From positions 77,027,537 through 77,091,536 of the forward strand of contig JAOWCC010001589.1 in NCBI GenBank assembly GCA_030867875.1: a stretch of DNA of 64,000 nt. Direction: 5' to 3'. The notes beneath the pieces were generated by a model, which saw only the letters and a program-made list of their open reading frames with translations, was not told the DNA's origin and did not search any database. Below, one piece after another: positions 35,130 to 46,695 of this stretch. Numbering within the stretch: the first letter of the stretch is position 1; the number at the start of each line of letters is the position of its first letter. Both the position numbers and the translations under genes were made by a program. This DNA is from Actinernus sp. WN-2022. Taxonomy: Eukaryota; Cnidaria; Anthozoa; Actiniaria; Actinernidae.

Positions 35130-38100
35130 AACACTATCATTTCTAATTTTGAGACATTCAAAAATAAATTTGTCGTATCCTCTAATAGGAAGTTTAAAAA
35201 CTTTGACTCTGCTAATTTTCGCAGAGATATTTCTTTGCTGAATTGGGAAAGCGTAAACATCTATGAAAACCCCAATGATATGTGGGAAACATGGAAAGAC
35301 CTTTTCTTTCAATGTGTCAACAAGCATGCCCCATTGCGCACTAAACGAATTCGCGCATCTAAATCGCCGTGGATTACACCACAATTGAAAAAACGAATGC
35401 ACGACAGAGACATTCTTAAATTGAAAGCCACTCGATCTATGTTAGCCTGAATTTCAGCCGTCTCCTCTGGGTTCGTTCCTCCCGAGAGAGACGTCTGAAT
35501 TCAATAGCCGCTAATGCCGTCCAGTGACGTCACTACCAGAAAACCTGGTAGTGATTTTTGATTGGTTCATATTCTATAATTTCGCATAATTATCATAATT
35601 ATCAGCCGAGGAGACGGCAGGATTCACTTTGGACTCGCGATTGTTGATCGTTGAGTTTCAGTGGAGTGATTGTCTTTGGCAAAGACCTTGAATTCGTAAG
35701 GAAAACATCTGGAAATGGATTGAAAGACCGGCCGACTAACCTGTAAACATGTACATTTTATCGCGTCGCGTCTGCGGGGTTGTTGACAATCGATTATTTG
35801 TTCACACTCGCAGTGGTAAAGAATGTCGCTACTCTATTCAAGGAACTGTTCTTTCCCGTAAATGAGTCTTCGTATTTCATCGAAAATTCTCCATTATCCT
35901 TTCATGTTTTTCTACTTTTCTGTTGCATCATTTACATAGGTAATATCTCGTAGCCGTGTCGATTCGAACGGCAGATCGCGAGACATGTACAAAGATCAAC
36001 GGAAAGACAAAGATCAACTGTACTTTGCCTCCAAATATAATATAACGATTTGTTGCTTCGGAAAGGCTTTCACAACATACACGTAAGAGGCACTTGAGAA
36101 GCAAATGGATGGAGATATATAATATAGGTAAGGCTTTTATTTTGGTCGGCATAATCTCAAATAAATATTTCTCACGAACTTTTACTACCGCCGTGACAGT
36201 TTTATTTGCATAAGTTAAATTGTTAATCCGCCTTGACGTCACTGGACGGCATTAGCGGCTATTGAATTCAGACGTCTCTCTCGGGAGGAACGAACCCAGA
36301 GGAGACGGCTGAAATTCAGGCTAGATCTATGTGCGAAAGTGACTGGTCGAAATTCAAGAAATGTCGCAATGCTGTTAACAGTGAAATCAAACAGGCTAAG
36401 GAACAATACTATAAGAATGCGCTCCATGACAATGAAGGTAACTCACGTGAGACTTGGCGGGTCATTAATGAACTTACATCAAGAAAGTCACATAGCTCCT
36501 CTGTGAAAGAGATAAAGCTTAATGACAATTCTATTTGCGATCCACACGAGCTGTCATCTACCTTCAATAGCCATTTTTCTTGTGTTGGGCCGAAGCTTGC
36601 TAGCGACATTCCTTACAACGAAAACAATCCATCGCATTTAGATTATCTCAAGGTCACTGACCATAGATTCGAACTTAAAACAACTGACAGTGCCAAAGTG
36701 TTCTCGTTATTATCTAAGCTATGCAAATCTAAAGCGACTGGATTAGACAAAATATCTGCTCGACTCCTTCGGGAATGCGCAGATTTGATCGCTAGTTCTC
36801 TTTGTTTGATTTTTAACAGATCCATTGTCTCGGGTGTTTTTCCCAGTGAATGGAAATGTTCTAAAGTAATTCCATTATTCAAACAGGGAGAACGTTCCGA
36901 CTTAAATAATTATCGACCTATTTCTATCATCCCCGTCGTGGCAAAAGTTTTTGAGAGAATCGTTTACGATCAGTTTTATAGCTATCTAACTGAAAATAAT
37001 TTAATCTCAAGCAATCAGTCGGGGTTTCGATCACTTCACTCCACTGTTACGGCCTTACTCGAAGCCACTGACAACTGGGCTCTCAATATTGACAAAGGCA
37101 ATGTTAATGCAGTGGTATTCCTTGATCTTAAGAAGACTTTCGACACTGTTGATCATGCCATTTTATTATCAAAATTAAATGTTTATGGTGTTGGAAGCGC
37201 CTCACTTAACTGGTTCAAATCATATTTGGATAGTCGCAAACAAAGATGCTTCGTAAATGGTTCTCTCTCAGACACCCAACCCCTAACCTGTGGCATTCCC
37301 CAGGGAACTATCCTAGGTCCTCTCCTCTTTATACTTTACATAAACGACTTGCCTAATTGTCTCTCTCATTCTCAACCTCGGATGTACGCCGATGACACGC
37401 ACTTAACTTTTGCCAGCAATGATATCAATCACATAGACCATGAGTTGAACCAAGATCTTGTGAGGGTTAGTGAATGGCTCGTTGCAAATAAGCTCACCCT
37501 TAATAAGTCCAAGACTGAATACATGTTAATAGGGTCAAGGCAAAGGTTAAGTACGTTTGACAGAGCTCCCTCTCTTTTTATTGATGGTGCCTCTGTTAAT
37601 CGGGTTACATCCACAAAATGTCTTGGAGTGCATATTGACGAACACTTATCTTGGAATGTGCACATAGACAAACTGTCAAAGAAAATTGCCTCTGGCATTG
37701 GCGCCCTGAAACGCACGAGACCTTTTGTACCTATTGAAACACTTTTGTGTATCTATAATGCTTTAGTGCAGCCCCATTTCGACTACTGTAGCGTCGTTTG
37801 GGGAAATTGCAATAAAACTCTTGCCACTAAACTTCAAAAGTTACAAAATCGTGCTGTACGAATTTTGACTTTCTCCAATTACGACGCCAATGCTGATGAT
37901 CTATTCAAAAAACTTGGCTGGAGAAAACTAGACAATCACCGAAAATTTCTAACTACTACTATGGTCTATAAATCGCTAAATGGCCTAGCGCCTGAATATC
38001 TGTGTTCGAAGTTCGCTGACCGTAGTAGCGTTTCGAGCTATTCCCTAAGGGACACTGAGGGCAAACTAGCTATTCCTCTGCCCCGCACCAATTTTCTAAA

Positions 38101-38224
38101 GAACAGCTTCAGTTATAGTGGTGCGGCGCTTTGGAATAGCTTACCTGTCGAGCTGCGGCAAGCAAACTCTCTCACTCGTTTTAAATCTCACTGCAGCGAT
38201 TTCTTTAACAATTAATAAATTTCA

Positions 38225-38255
<31 letters not shown>

Positions 38256-38475
38256 TCCTATTTTATTCATAGTTAATATTAGTTTGAGATAATTATAGTC
38301 AGTTATTGTATAGTTAGATATTAGTTAGGTGCATGCGTTATTCAAATTATTAGATATTAACATTGTATACGTACTGATTAGATATTTTAACTATTCCTAC
38401 ATTTTATAATGTAATCGAAGGCCTGATGTTTTAACCGTGTATAAATAAAGTTATTACTTACTTACTTACTTACTC
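35130..38475 (+). mobile_element. CR1/L2-like LINE, 5'-truncated, with long RT frame
   Basis: The RT-containing frame runs uninterrupted from 36,324 to the stop at 38,215. Motif A is FLDLKKTFDTVDH, motif B GIPQGTILGPLLFILYIND, motif C MYADDTHLTF. A C-terminal region with KCLGVHIDEHLSW, FDYCSVVWGNC and ALWNSLPVELR is typical of CR1/L2-type LINEs without RNase H. The upstream part of the same protein lies at 35,130-35,442, and an 881-base DNA element splits the frame (next entry). The 3' end has AATAAAG followed by TTAC repeats (38,452-38,475), a tail type seen in this clade. No endonuclease domain remains. Apart from the insertion, the frame is unbroken, so the copy was probably young when hit. 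Confidence 0.88.
35443..36323. mobile_element. Non-autonomous MULE-like element with 90-bp perfect TIRs
   Basis: The first 90 bases (35,443-35,532, starting TAGCCTGAATTTCAGCCGTC) are an exact reverse complement of the last 90 (36,234-36,323). A 9-base duplication GATCTATGT flanks it (35,434-35,442 and 36,324-36,332) and sits exactly where the LINE frame is broken. Long TIRs with 9-base duplications define Mutator-like elements. The 700-base interior has no transposase. Confidence 0.9.
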
Positions 38476-38511
38476 TTAGTCCCTGTGTACCAGAGGTTCT
38501 ATCCGGAGCCG

Positions 38512-38514
38512 GGT

Positions 38515-38557
<43 letters not shown>
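38512..38557. repeat. Very long poly-G tract
   Basis: About 45 consecutive G. On the far side of the following 400 bases, CCCCCCCC and CGATCCGGAG (38,957-38,975) mirror the GGATAGAACC.../ATCCGGAGCCGG context, so it may belong to a MITE of about 480 bases with G-rich ends. Confidence 0.85.
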
Positions 38558-38560
<3 letters not shown>

Positions 38561-39069
38561 TATACGAGGAAGCTCCGCCGGAAAGGGGGCTTTTCAGGCT
38601 GGAGGTATATAAAAGGGTAGGGATTTCACGAGTTGAAGTATAAAAAAGGGTAGGGAAAACTGTCATTTAGGAGTAACTCGACTACCGCCACAACGTGAAC
38701 TGAATAAATAATATTGTTGTTTGGTTAACATGTCTACTGGTAACGCTTGATGTTTTCCGGGGATGTCGTTCATTAAGTTCATTCCAAGCGTATAGAAAAG
38801 GGATGCAGTGTTTCTACTGTGGCTATGTGAAAGGGGGACCACTTTTTTATGAAAGGTATATGAAAGGGTTACCTTTTCTGTTAAAAAATGGTATATAAAA
38901 GGTAAGGGTTTGAACCTCGGAGCGAAGCCTCCCCGTATAAAACTTTGTCAAATCCCCCCCCGCCGATCCGGAGTTCGCTAGCTGGTGTGCACTGTTTGGC
39001 GGCGCTCTATTATCAACGCCTTTCGTGCGATTAACTTCTGACACCTGGGATAACCTCGCAGCTACTGTT

Positions 39070-42000
39070 CTAAGATGTCAATTTCCTGCCGATGATTGAG
39101 TTATTCCTGACGAGCTCCGTCCACGGAACAGTCTTGTCAACACAGAGACCAAGTTTTCTTCTTGCAAATGTGTCTACAAGAAATAAGTGCTCGTCCTTCA
39201 CAGTTGGAGCTTTCTCTCTCATAAAATCAGCAAGACGAAATAAGTACTCCATATTAGGTCCACTCTTGCCGCGAGCTGAAACAATCTGTAGCGCTAATTT
39301 CTCAGGGCATTCTGGACCAAGGTATAATGTATTTTGCGTCGTTGCAGCATACAGGAGAATAGAGAAAGTGTCTTGAGAGCTCTCACTTTCACCTGGATAG
39401 AAAGGCAGGTTGTACAACTCGTACCCGCCGAGGACCTTTTCCCTCTTGTTTAATCTTCCCATTGCTACGTCCATGCACTCTCTCGATACTTTATATGCAA
39501 TTCCCCAAGCCTGACCCTATTGGATAAAACATGAAGATATAGAGGATATTACATGGCCGCGCGGAGATACGGATTTTATCTTCGAGTGTTGATGAAATAT
39601 CTTACGGAGGACATTGGGGGGCTCTCAATACCGCAACACCGCAAAAAAAAAAATCCGAACACACCGCATCTCCACATGTAATGTTGACAAAATAACGACA
39701 CGGCAATGACGCAATATTTTTTTCAGTTAAGAGTCCCGTGATATACATGGATTTGACTTTTAAATAAACGTTTCACCGAACACCGCAGGTTTGAAAACAC
39801 AAACAACGCACACCGCAGGATTTGAGATCACCGCAATAAGGGATTTAATTCACCGAAATACCGCACTAAAAACGGACCTACACCGCAACACTGCAAACCC
39901 CAATGTCCCCCTCCTTACGAGTGAGCGCAGCGAACGAGTAAGATATTTCATCAACACGAGAAGATAACATTCGTATCTCCAACCGGCCATTTAATGTTCT
40001 GTTTAATATATGTTTGTCGTTGAAATACCAGTTTCAATCTCTTACTAAAAAGGCTATAAATCTTTGAAAGCCAGTCATATTTTCAAAAATGGTACTGATC
40101 TTCACGTGTGAAAATATCACTTTTTAGAAAGAAATATACACTGGTATTTCATCGATAATTATATATTAAAGTACATATATTTTATATTAAGTAGAATTCA
40201 ATTAGCGCAGTGGTAAAACACTCGCCGCTTGGGATCTGTATAATATTTAACAGCATTTGTATGGGTGTTAGTTTTCCATGTACAACGTAAATAATGAATA
40301 AAAATCGACAAAAACCAACACAGTGTCTTAATATAATTCTTGTGTCTGTGCTATGTTACAGCGAATTTCAGCCAAAAATCCCTTTAAACCCTACTCCATA
40401 TATATTGGGCTACCTGCGGTTCGATTCCCAGCTCGGGCAACGTATATGAGTGATTCGTTATCTGCACTCGAGGGTTTTTCTCCGAGTTCTTTTCCTCCCT
40501 CGTCAACATACGAGTCGAGTGTTGTGTCCCAAAAACAGTTAATGTAGCGAGGAGTGTGTGAGTAAAAGCAGGCCCACATCAGCTTTAAGTTGCCATAATA
40601 ATCAGGCTGCTATTACAAATAACATTATTAATACGAGAGCAAGTAAAAACGCAATGAGACAATCACGAACTGAAGTAATTTGAGATTGGTTTTACTTCAA
40701 CTAACTCTCGGCTAAAACGAAAATTGATTGCGCGAGAGTCCAATACAATGTTTGATTTTAGTTTAGAACTTGATTGACTGATGATTACCAAACATGTTTC
40801 ACAGCCACTAGAAAAGCTAACCAAAGCAATCACTAGAGCACACCGCGGCAAAACGGTATGCTCCGCTGGCCAAAAGAACGAAGGCGCTGCTATCAAATAC
40901 AAATTACCGAGGGTTTCAACTTTTTTAGTAAATAATTTTATAACTTAGTAAACTCAGAGTGAATTACAAATTAAGAAAACTTCAACCTGTTAAAGGCTTA
41001 GCTTTTAAGTAGTTTTCTTATTTTTTGACAAAACAGTTCACATATAGATACTTTTAAGCAGAAATTTTAAAATTACGGGTATGTGCCTGTTGTTTCATTT
41101 CAGTTTTCGCGGGAAACTGGGGGCGGCCGCGCGCCGACAAGAAATAGCAAATACGCATGCGCGTAACGTTTTGCCGCGGTGTGTCACTAGAGTGGCCTTG
41201 GGTGCGGTTTCGAGTATTTCAAACTCTCAATGCTTAGTGTTTTCAACCTTATTTCAAGTTATAACAGTAAATACACTGTATATTATAAATGGTCCACACA
41301 CACACTTTTTTCCCACTTGTGATAAATATTTTCTCATCGGATTTTAAAAGTGTTTTTCTATCTATATAAAATTCCTACGGTTTGGTTAAAATGAAGATTA
41401 CAAGATAATCCACTAGACCTGCCTTCTGCTGTATTTAGAATGTCATGGAGATTAACGAGAAGATTAAAAGATCCCATTTCAAACACAAAAAAATCATAAA
41501 ACCACAGACAGCCAAATCTCGTGATTTGTGTATTTATACGCTTACAGATATCGCTTGAATAGTTCATATTATAAATCCTTCCAAAACATGTATGTTAGTA
41601 ATAAATGCACGACTTCACCCTACAATGTTTCAGTTGTGGTTATTCATACCTCTGAGCTCTTCTAGGGTCGTTTGAGTGGGTCGTTTCCGCTGTGTTTCAT
41701 TTCCCAGAGGAGGATTCGAAAAAAACAGTGGAAACGATCCTAGAAGAGCTCAGAGGTATGAATAACCACAACTGAAACATCGTAGGGTGAAGTCGTGTAT
41801 TTATATGAACTATTCAAGCGATATTTGTAAAAAAAAAAAAAGAGTGAGCCAACTTACAATAATGGGAGTCATGAAGAACTGCCATCAGGGACCTGATTAC
41901 ATGAAGCGGAAGGGAACTCTATAATATTATTGTGATAATATTTTTCGAATCTGTATATGAATGTGAAAAGTAATTAAAGGCGAATAAAGGAAAGAGTAAA

Positions 42001-43670
42001 CACCAGATTGCGAGAGAAAACACTTCTCTATGTCCCGTCGTAGCCTGCTTGCAGGCGGTGGAGGGTGTTTTTTTCGCGCAGCAAACGGATCATCGCCGCC
42101 ATATTGGCCGAACGTGATTGAGACCTGGGATGATGATCCGTTTGCTGCGCGAAAAAACACCCTCCACCGCCTGCAAGCAGGCTATGTCCCGTCGTCACTG
42201 CCGTCGGCCATGGCAGTTTCGGAGAAGGGTGAAAAACCCTTGTCAACACGGTGTTTCTTCGCAGACAATAAAGAAAACTGAAAACAAATCCACTCCTGTA
42301 AAATTCCTGTTAATTGAACGGATAACTGCTTTTATTAATTTGGGGAATTAATAGGAAAAAAACGTATTTTAAAAACTCTGAACTGGAACTCGACCGACTC
42401 ATCAACTCGAACTGGCGAGTATAGCTCTACGGGATTCCCGGTATACACAGATTATAGCAAATGGATATTAATCACAAACTTCCTTTCCACAAGCTGTGGT
42501 GAAAATATTGGAAGGGTGGATGCTTGTGTATACGACCTTGACATCGGTTCAAAGTACAAGGTTGGAAGCACGATAGGGGGCCGGTGAAAAATATGTGTTG
42601 AATTTATTTGTTTATATCATGTTCTTGCTGTTTGCTATATATGTTAGATGCGTAGGAAGTTTATTCATTCTGTTAAGAGTGCTTGTCCACGCCACGACAA
42701 TGTGCTCTGATGAAATTGTAATAAATGAGAGGTATCAGGTAAACAACAGGCCATACGAAAATCTTAAACGTGTCAGGTTACAAATAACAGATGATTCAAT
42801 TTTGAATTTATACCAAGAAGTCTCAAAGGTTAGAAAGGTCCAAAAGACTAAAAAGTGATAGAAAAATTATTTAACTGTTTTGTAAAACACTAAGGTAATT
42901 TATAATCTCTCGAAAAATAATAAAGCGTTTCGGGTAGAACGTGAGCTATATCGGGACGCCAAACTAATCAGTTCTGCATTAATCCATGGTGGTAGGATTC
43001 GTAAAAGCCGGTGAATGAATAAAATATGAACCATCCATTTTTAAACAACAATGAATCGTCATGCTCGTGGGCTTTCTCGTCTCCAATACGTACTTTTTAT
43101 TCATATCGCTAAAATTAGTGTAGGATTTAAGTTAAGGTGACCCTTTTGTTCCAAACTGACTGCAAATGTCTTTGAAATGCCCACATTGATGGAGGAGCTG
43201 TGATGGGAATGCGAACCCGGCGAATACATACACAAAGTTGTACATTTACATAACTCATAAGCCTAGTATCCAATTTTAAATAGAGAATACATGGCCAAAT
43301 TACGTTCTGAAAATAAAAATACTAACCTCTTTTTCTTCCACGAGTGTTACGACTCTTCCAGGCTGAAACAGGAACGTAAACAAAACCACGATTGAAAAAT
43401 CATCGCTCCCTAGCAGGTACAACTCGTACCACAAAACATAATTAAAAATATTAAGGCTAAAATAAATACCCTTTCTTCGCTTCCTCTATGCCATGTACTA
43501 CCTTGCCAAAATCTTCGGACAAAACCCTTGACGTGGCCTACCACACTGCACTCGTAAGGAAAATCCGGCTTCCAAATCAGAGAACCGTATCCAAAAATCC
43601 AAATACAATCGGGAATTTCAGGCCTTTCTTTAGACTCCTGATTTGAAGGTGCTATCTTTTTTTCTATCAT
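39070..43670 (-). CDS. CHAC: ChaC-type gamma-glutamylcyclotransferase, 3 exons
   Basis: Exons on the minus strand are 43,470-43,670, 43,327-43,362 and 39,070-39,516, all joined in phase 0, giving about 227 residues. ChaC enzymes cleave glutathione in the cytosol to 5-oxoproline and Cys-Gly. The family signature [12 protein letters not shown] is at residues 29-40, followed by [37 protein letters not shown] and REKVLGGYE; the glutamate of REK is the expected catalytic acid. The C-terminal [29 protein letters not shown] and DEHLF match the family order. Length suits ChaC1 (222) or ChaC2 (184); I do not assign which. The same frame is open upstream to an ATG at 43,844, which would add 58 residues without family likeness, so I prefer 43,670. 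The 3.8-kb second intron is filled with MITEs and a SINE. Confidence 0.88.
39553..39998. mobile_element. MITE carrying another MITE, in ChaC intron 2
   Basis: Outer arms: GTTGATGAAATATCTTAC and GAGATACGGATTTTATCTTC at the left; GTAAGATATTTCATCAACAC and CATTCGTATCTCC at the right. The GGACATTGGGG element sits between them. Confidence 0.7.
39609..39908. mobile_element. GGACATTGGGG MITE, copy 1
   Basis: Ends GGACATTGGGG and CCCCAATGTCC. The interior has many ACACCGCA words. The second copy is at 44,742-45,056 in the same orientation with high similarity. Confidence 0.8.
40198..40580 (+). mobile_element. SINE split by an insertion
   Basis: An A-box half (CAATTAGCGCAGTGGTAAAA) at about 40,198 and a B-box half (GCGGTTCGATTCCCAGCTCG) at about 40,418 are about 175 bases further apart than in a tRNA-type head, so something was inserted between them. 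The body continues with GAGGGTTTTTCTCCGAGTTC. Confidence 0.6.
40632..40830. repeat. Second copy of the 31.6-kb dispersed repeat
   Basis: Same block order as 31,590-31,830, including GAAAATTGATTGCG and CAATGTTTGATTT. Confidence 0.65.
40839..41183. mobile_element. 345-bp MITE with 9-bp duplication
   Basis: The inverted ends CACACCGCGGCAAAACG (17 bases, exact) are flanked by TCACTAGAG on both sides (40,830-40,838 and 41,184-41,192). The 9-base duplication points to the Mutator superfamily. Interior non-coding and AT-rich. Confidence 0.85.
41545..41826. mobile_element. Palindromic MITE in ChaC intron 2
   Basis: Arms GCACGACTTCACCCTACAAT through CTCTTCTAGG match the right side in reverse complement. 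A further outer pair (CGCTTGAATAGTTCATAT) is separated on the left by about 30 extra bases. Confidence 0.8.
41945..42240. mobile_element. Interrupted copy of the 34.1-kb TA-MITE family
   Basis: On the minus strand, CACTGCCGTCGGCC... and the TGGTGTTTACTCTTTCCTTT part match the 34,084-34,449 element; the 42,041-42,184 element splits it. Confidence 0.6.
42041..42184. mobile_element. 144-bp palindromic MITE with 10-bp duplication
   Basis: Ends TAGCCTGCTTGCAGGCGGTG and its reverse complement; arms of about 55 bases. TGTCCCGTCG flanks both sides (42,031-42,040 and 42,185-42,194; up to 12 bases if the terminal T/A are counted as target). The TAGCCTG start is shared with the 35,443 element, and the duplication size fits Mutator-like elements. 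Confidence 0.8.
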
Positions 43671-44741
43671 GGCTTCTGAGAAAACTTCTACGAAAATACA
43701 ACTGCCGTCTTTGAGGGAAAGTTTCTCTAGTCTGTTACGTACTATCGTTCGTACTACAAAATGTTTACAAACTACCGGTAAGGGTGCCTTGAAAGCGTGA
43801 ACAGCACGTTTATTCCTGCTCTGACCAATCAGAATCCGCGTCATGATGCAAGAAGGTTGCTTATTTCACAGCTCAATTAGCAAAACGTGGGTGCTTAATG
43901 GCTTTAGAAATGATTAAGAAATTCGTATCCTCTCGAAATCATTATTTAAGATTATTTTACCAGGGGAAAATTACTAAAAATCATAAAATCAAGCGAGGCG
44001 TCAGAAAGTGAGCCTTGAAGTTGAAACAGCGATTTTTAATCGCATGACCTGATATTAGTAGTATTATTGTGGCCTTCCTTTATTTTCTGATTGGCTTGTT
44101 TAGAGTTATATAGAGGACAAAATCTTGAATTCAAGATTTTGGAATATAAGTCCAAAATCTTGGAATAGTACGCCAAAATCCTGAATATTAGGCCAAATCC
44201 TGAATTCAAAATCTTGGAATATTCCCGGATTCAAGATTGAGGCAGGAAGCCAAGCAAGCACGACATGAGAGTGTGTTCCAAGGAGCTGTATGGCTTCTGT
44301 GGCCCGGCGTGGCTTTGTGGGCGACTGGTAGTTATCATGTTTGTTATTACGTTGATTGACATTTAAATACTTGTGGCGACGCGCCATGTCATATGATCTA
44401 TTAAAATCGGTAGATATATAGCGAAGCGAGAGATGAAGTACTAGAGTTCTAATACTGTGACAAAAACTGTGATATTAAGTAAACAGAGGCAACCCGTTCC
44501 CAACAACTGGCACTCCCGACAGACACTGCAAAGGAGCTAAGAACCAGCGATTTTTAATTACTTAATTACAAAACGAAACCAACTGAAACATGGAGGCAGC
44601 AACCAAAACATTGGAAACCAAGCTGACTCAACTTGGGATAACAAGGGAGAAACCAGGGAGTGTTTTACAGTCAGGGATTTCTGAGCGCATCGAGCGTCGC
44701 ATGGAGGCTTTGAAAGGGCTTGTTAGTATAGAGATAGAGGG

Positions 44742-45056
44742 GGACATTGGGGGGCTCTCGATACCGCAACACCGCAAAAATAATCCGAAAACACCGCATC
44801 ACCACATGTAACGTTGACAAAATACCGACACCGCAATGACGCAATTTTTTTTTTTAAAGTCCCGTGATTTACATGGATTTGATCCGACATGGGTCCAACA
44901 AGAAACTACAACACCGCAAACATATCGTTTCACCGAACACCGCAGGTTTGAAAACACAAACAACGCACAACGCAGGATTTGAGATCACCGCAATATGGGA
45001 TTTAATTCACCGAAATACCGCACTGAAACTGACCTACACCGCAAACCCCAATGTCC
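44742..45056. mobile_element. GGACATTGGGG MITE, copy 2, inside gag remnant
   Basis: Same ends and interior ACACCGCA words as copy 1 at 39,609; it interrupts the BEL/Pao-like frame. Confidence 0.8.
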
Positions 45057-45186
45057 TGCTTGCCAGCTCTTCTGTAATTTTTTCGGTCGTTATTTTTCGG
45101 ATTGGGTCACCTGTGGTAGGCGGTCAAAATGGGGCGAGTTCCGAAAATAACGAAATAATTTTTTTTCAGAAGAGCCGACAAGCAGA
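45057..45186. repeat. Foldback beside MITE copy 2
   Basis: CTGCTTGCCAGCTCTTCTG at the left and CAGAAGAGCCGACAAGCAG at the right are inverted. TCGTTATTTTTCGG and CCGAAAATAACGA pair inside. Confidence 0.7.
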
Positions 45187-46695
45187 CTAGTTAGTAGTGG
45201 TCAGTAGTGCCGACAACGCAACGAGGGTTGTGGAAGAGTAAAAAAATCAAAACAACGAGGAGTTATTGGAAATAGGAGAGTGGTGTGCAAATGTTGAGGA
45301 AAATATATCCAAGGCTGATACGGAGTTAGGGCGTTTGCGTCAATGGATCACCGATAAAAGGGATGAAAGTGAAGAAAGAATCAGGAAAAAGGAGTTCGAT
45401 TTTCAAAAGGAGTTGTATGAAGTTAAATTGAATTATAAAAAGGAGTTGGAATCTCATCAAAAGTCAACTATGATCGGAATGCAGGGAAGTGAGGGCGAAA
45501 ATGGTAAACAAGAGAGCCAAGGAGCGACAGCCAAACTCCCAAAATTAGTGATAACAAAGTTTGATGGAACATATCAAGATTGGATGAGGTTCTGAGAACA
45601 GTTTAGAGAGACTGTGGACAAATCTAACATGGCCGGAGTAACGAATTTTTCTTTTTTAAAGGAATTCGTGACCTTTGAAGGTCCGGAAGCTCATTGATGG
45701 ATTGCCTTTCAATGCCGAAGGGTACAATAGAGCAAAAAGCATACTCGCCGATAGATATGGTAAAGAAAGTGAAATCGTTAAATCGTATGTAAAGGATATC
45801 CTTGAACTTCCACAAATTACTGGCGTGCAAACTCGGAGAATTCACGACTTCCACGAAAGGCTGTTACACAATGTGCAATCGTTGCAAACTATGGGAAAGT
45901 TGACACAGGTCAATGGTTACGTGGCGCTGACCTTAGACAAGGAGGGGATCTGGTGAGAACTGATCCTCACTGGGATAAGTGGGATTTCGTGAAGTCAGTG
46001 AAATCTCTGAGATGTTGGACGAGAAGAAGCCCGATTGACAATCAGCCTGACCCTGTGCCTCGCCTAAATCAGCGCCCAGGTAGATTGTATCACGCGAGGC
46101 GCCAAGATGACCGCCCACGTGGGTGTGACCCAAAATGTTGATTTTTTTTTTAACAAAAAAAGAACCTGCAATAAAAAGCGAAAGAGAGCCACGCAAATCA
46201 GTTGAAAGATCAAATCTTAAAGGTGAGCGAAATACGGCAATTCGCATAAAATTTCAGATTCGGTTCTTTCAAACGGCTGAATTTCTTCCACACTCAGTAG
46301 CTTCCTGGCTCCAATCCTGCTTTTTTTGGCTGACCAACTGACCGACCAACTTAGCGATCCTTAGCGACGAGAAGCGGATAATACGTAGGTGTCTGTAAAT
46401 TTTCCCGCGTTGTTACAGACAAATGTATGGGAAACTAAAAACACGATTGCACGCTTCCCAGCACAGCTACATCCCTCAAATTTCGATCAGCTAATCTTTT
46501 ACCAGGTATCTTAAGTTTGTATCTGAAGAATATTTCGTAAATTCGATTTTACGGAAATTATTTTACGGAAAATATTTGGCATCGAATTCCCATACAAACA
46601 TTGTATTTCGCGCCATGTTTACACCCCCTACAAGATGGTAGAAATTACCTTGGATTGGTCTATTACAACTAACTACGCCACTTACTGTAAATTGT

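Larger units (their letters stand above)
44590..46141 (+). pseudogene. BEL/Pao-type gag (DUF1759) remnant
   Basis: The + strand encodes a charged coiled-coil-like start (44,590-44,737) and, after two inserted repeats, a second part from about 45,187. This holds a Lys/Glu-rich helix, then a DUF1759-like core recognisable by LPKLVITKFDGTYQDW, FNAEGYNRAKSILADRYGKE and SLQTMGKLTQVNGYVALTLDK. An in-frame stop after DWMRF, a frame change near 45,660 and another near 45,956 show decay. No protease, RT or integrase follows and no LTR pair was found. DUF1759 proteins are the gag-like part of BEL/Pao LTR retrotransposons. Confidence 0.75.

Noticed and set aside
42595..42858. 87-codon + strand ORF with a hydrophobic start
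   Set aside because: No recognisable family, no splice partners and no neighbours to support it.
43671..43844. Longer ChaC start at ATG 43,844
   Set aside because: The added 58 residues have no family likeness and the start at 43,670 gives the expected spacing to YGSLIW.
44106..44387. 93-codon minus-strand ORF
   Set aside because: Its C-terminal half is translated from short CAAAATCTTGAATTC-type repeats; no domain or exon partner.
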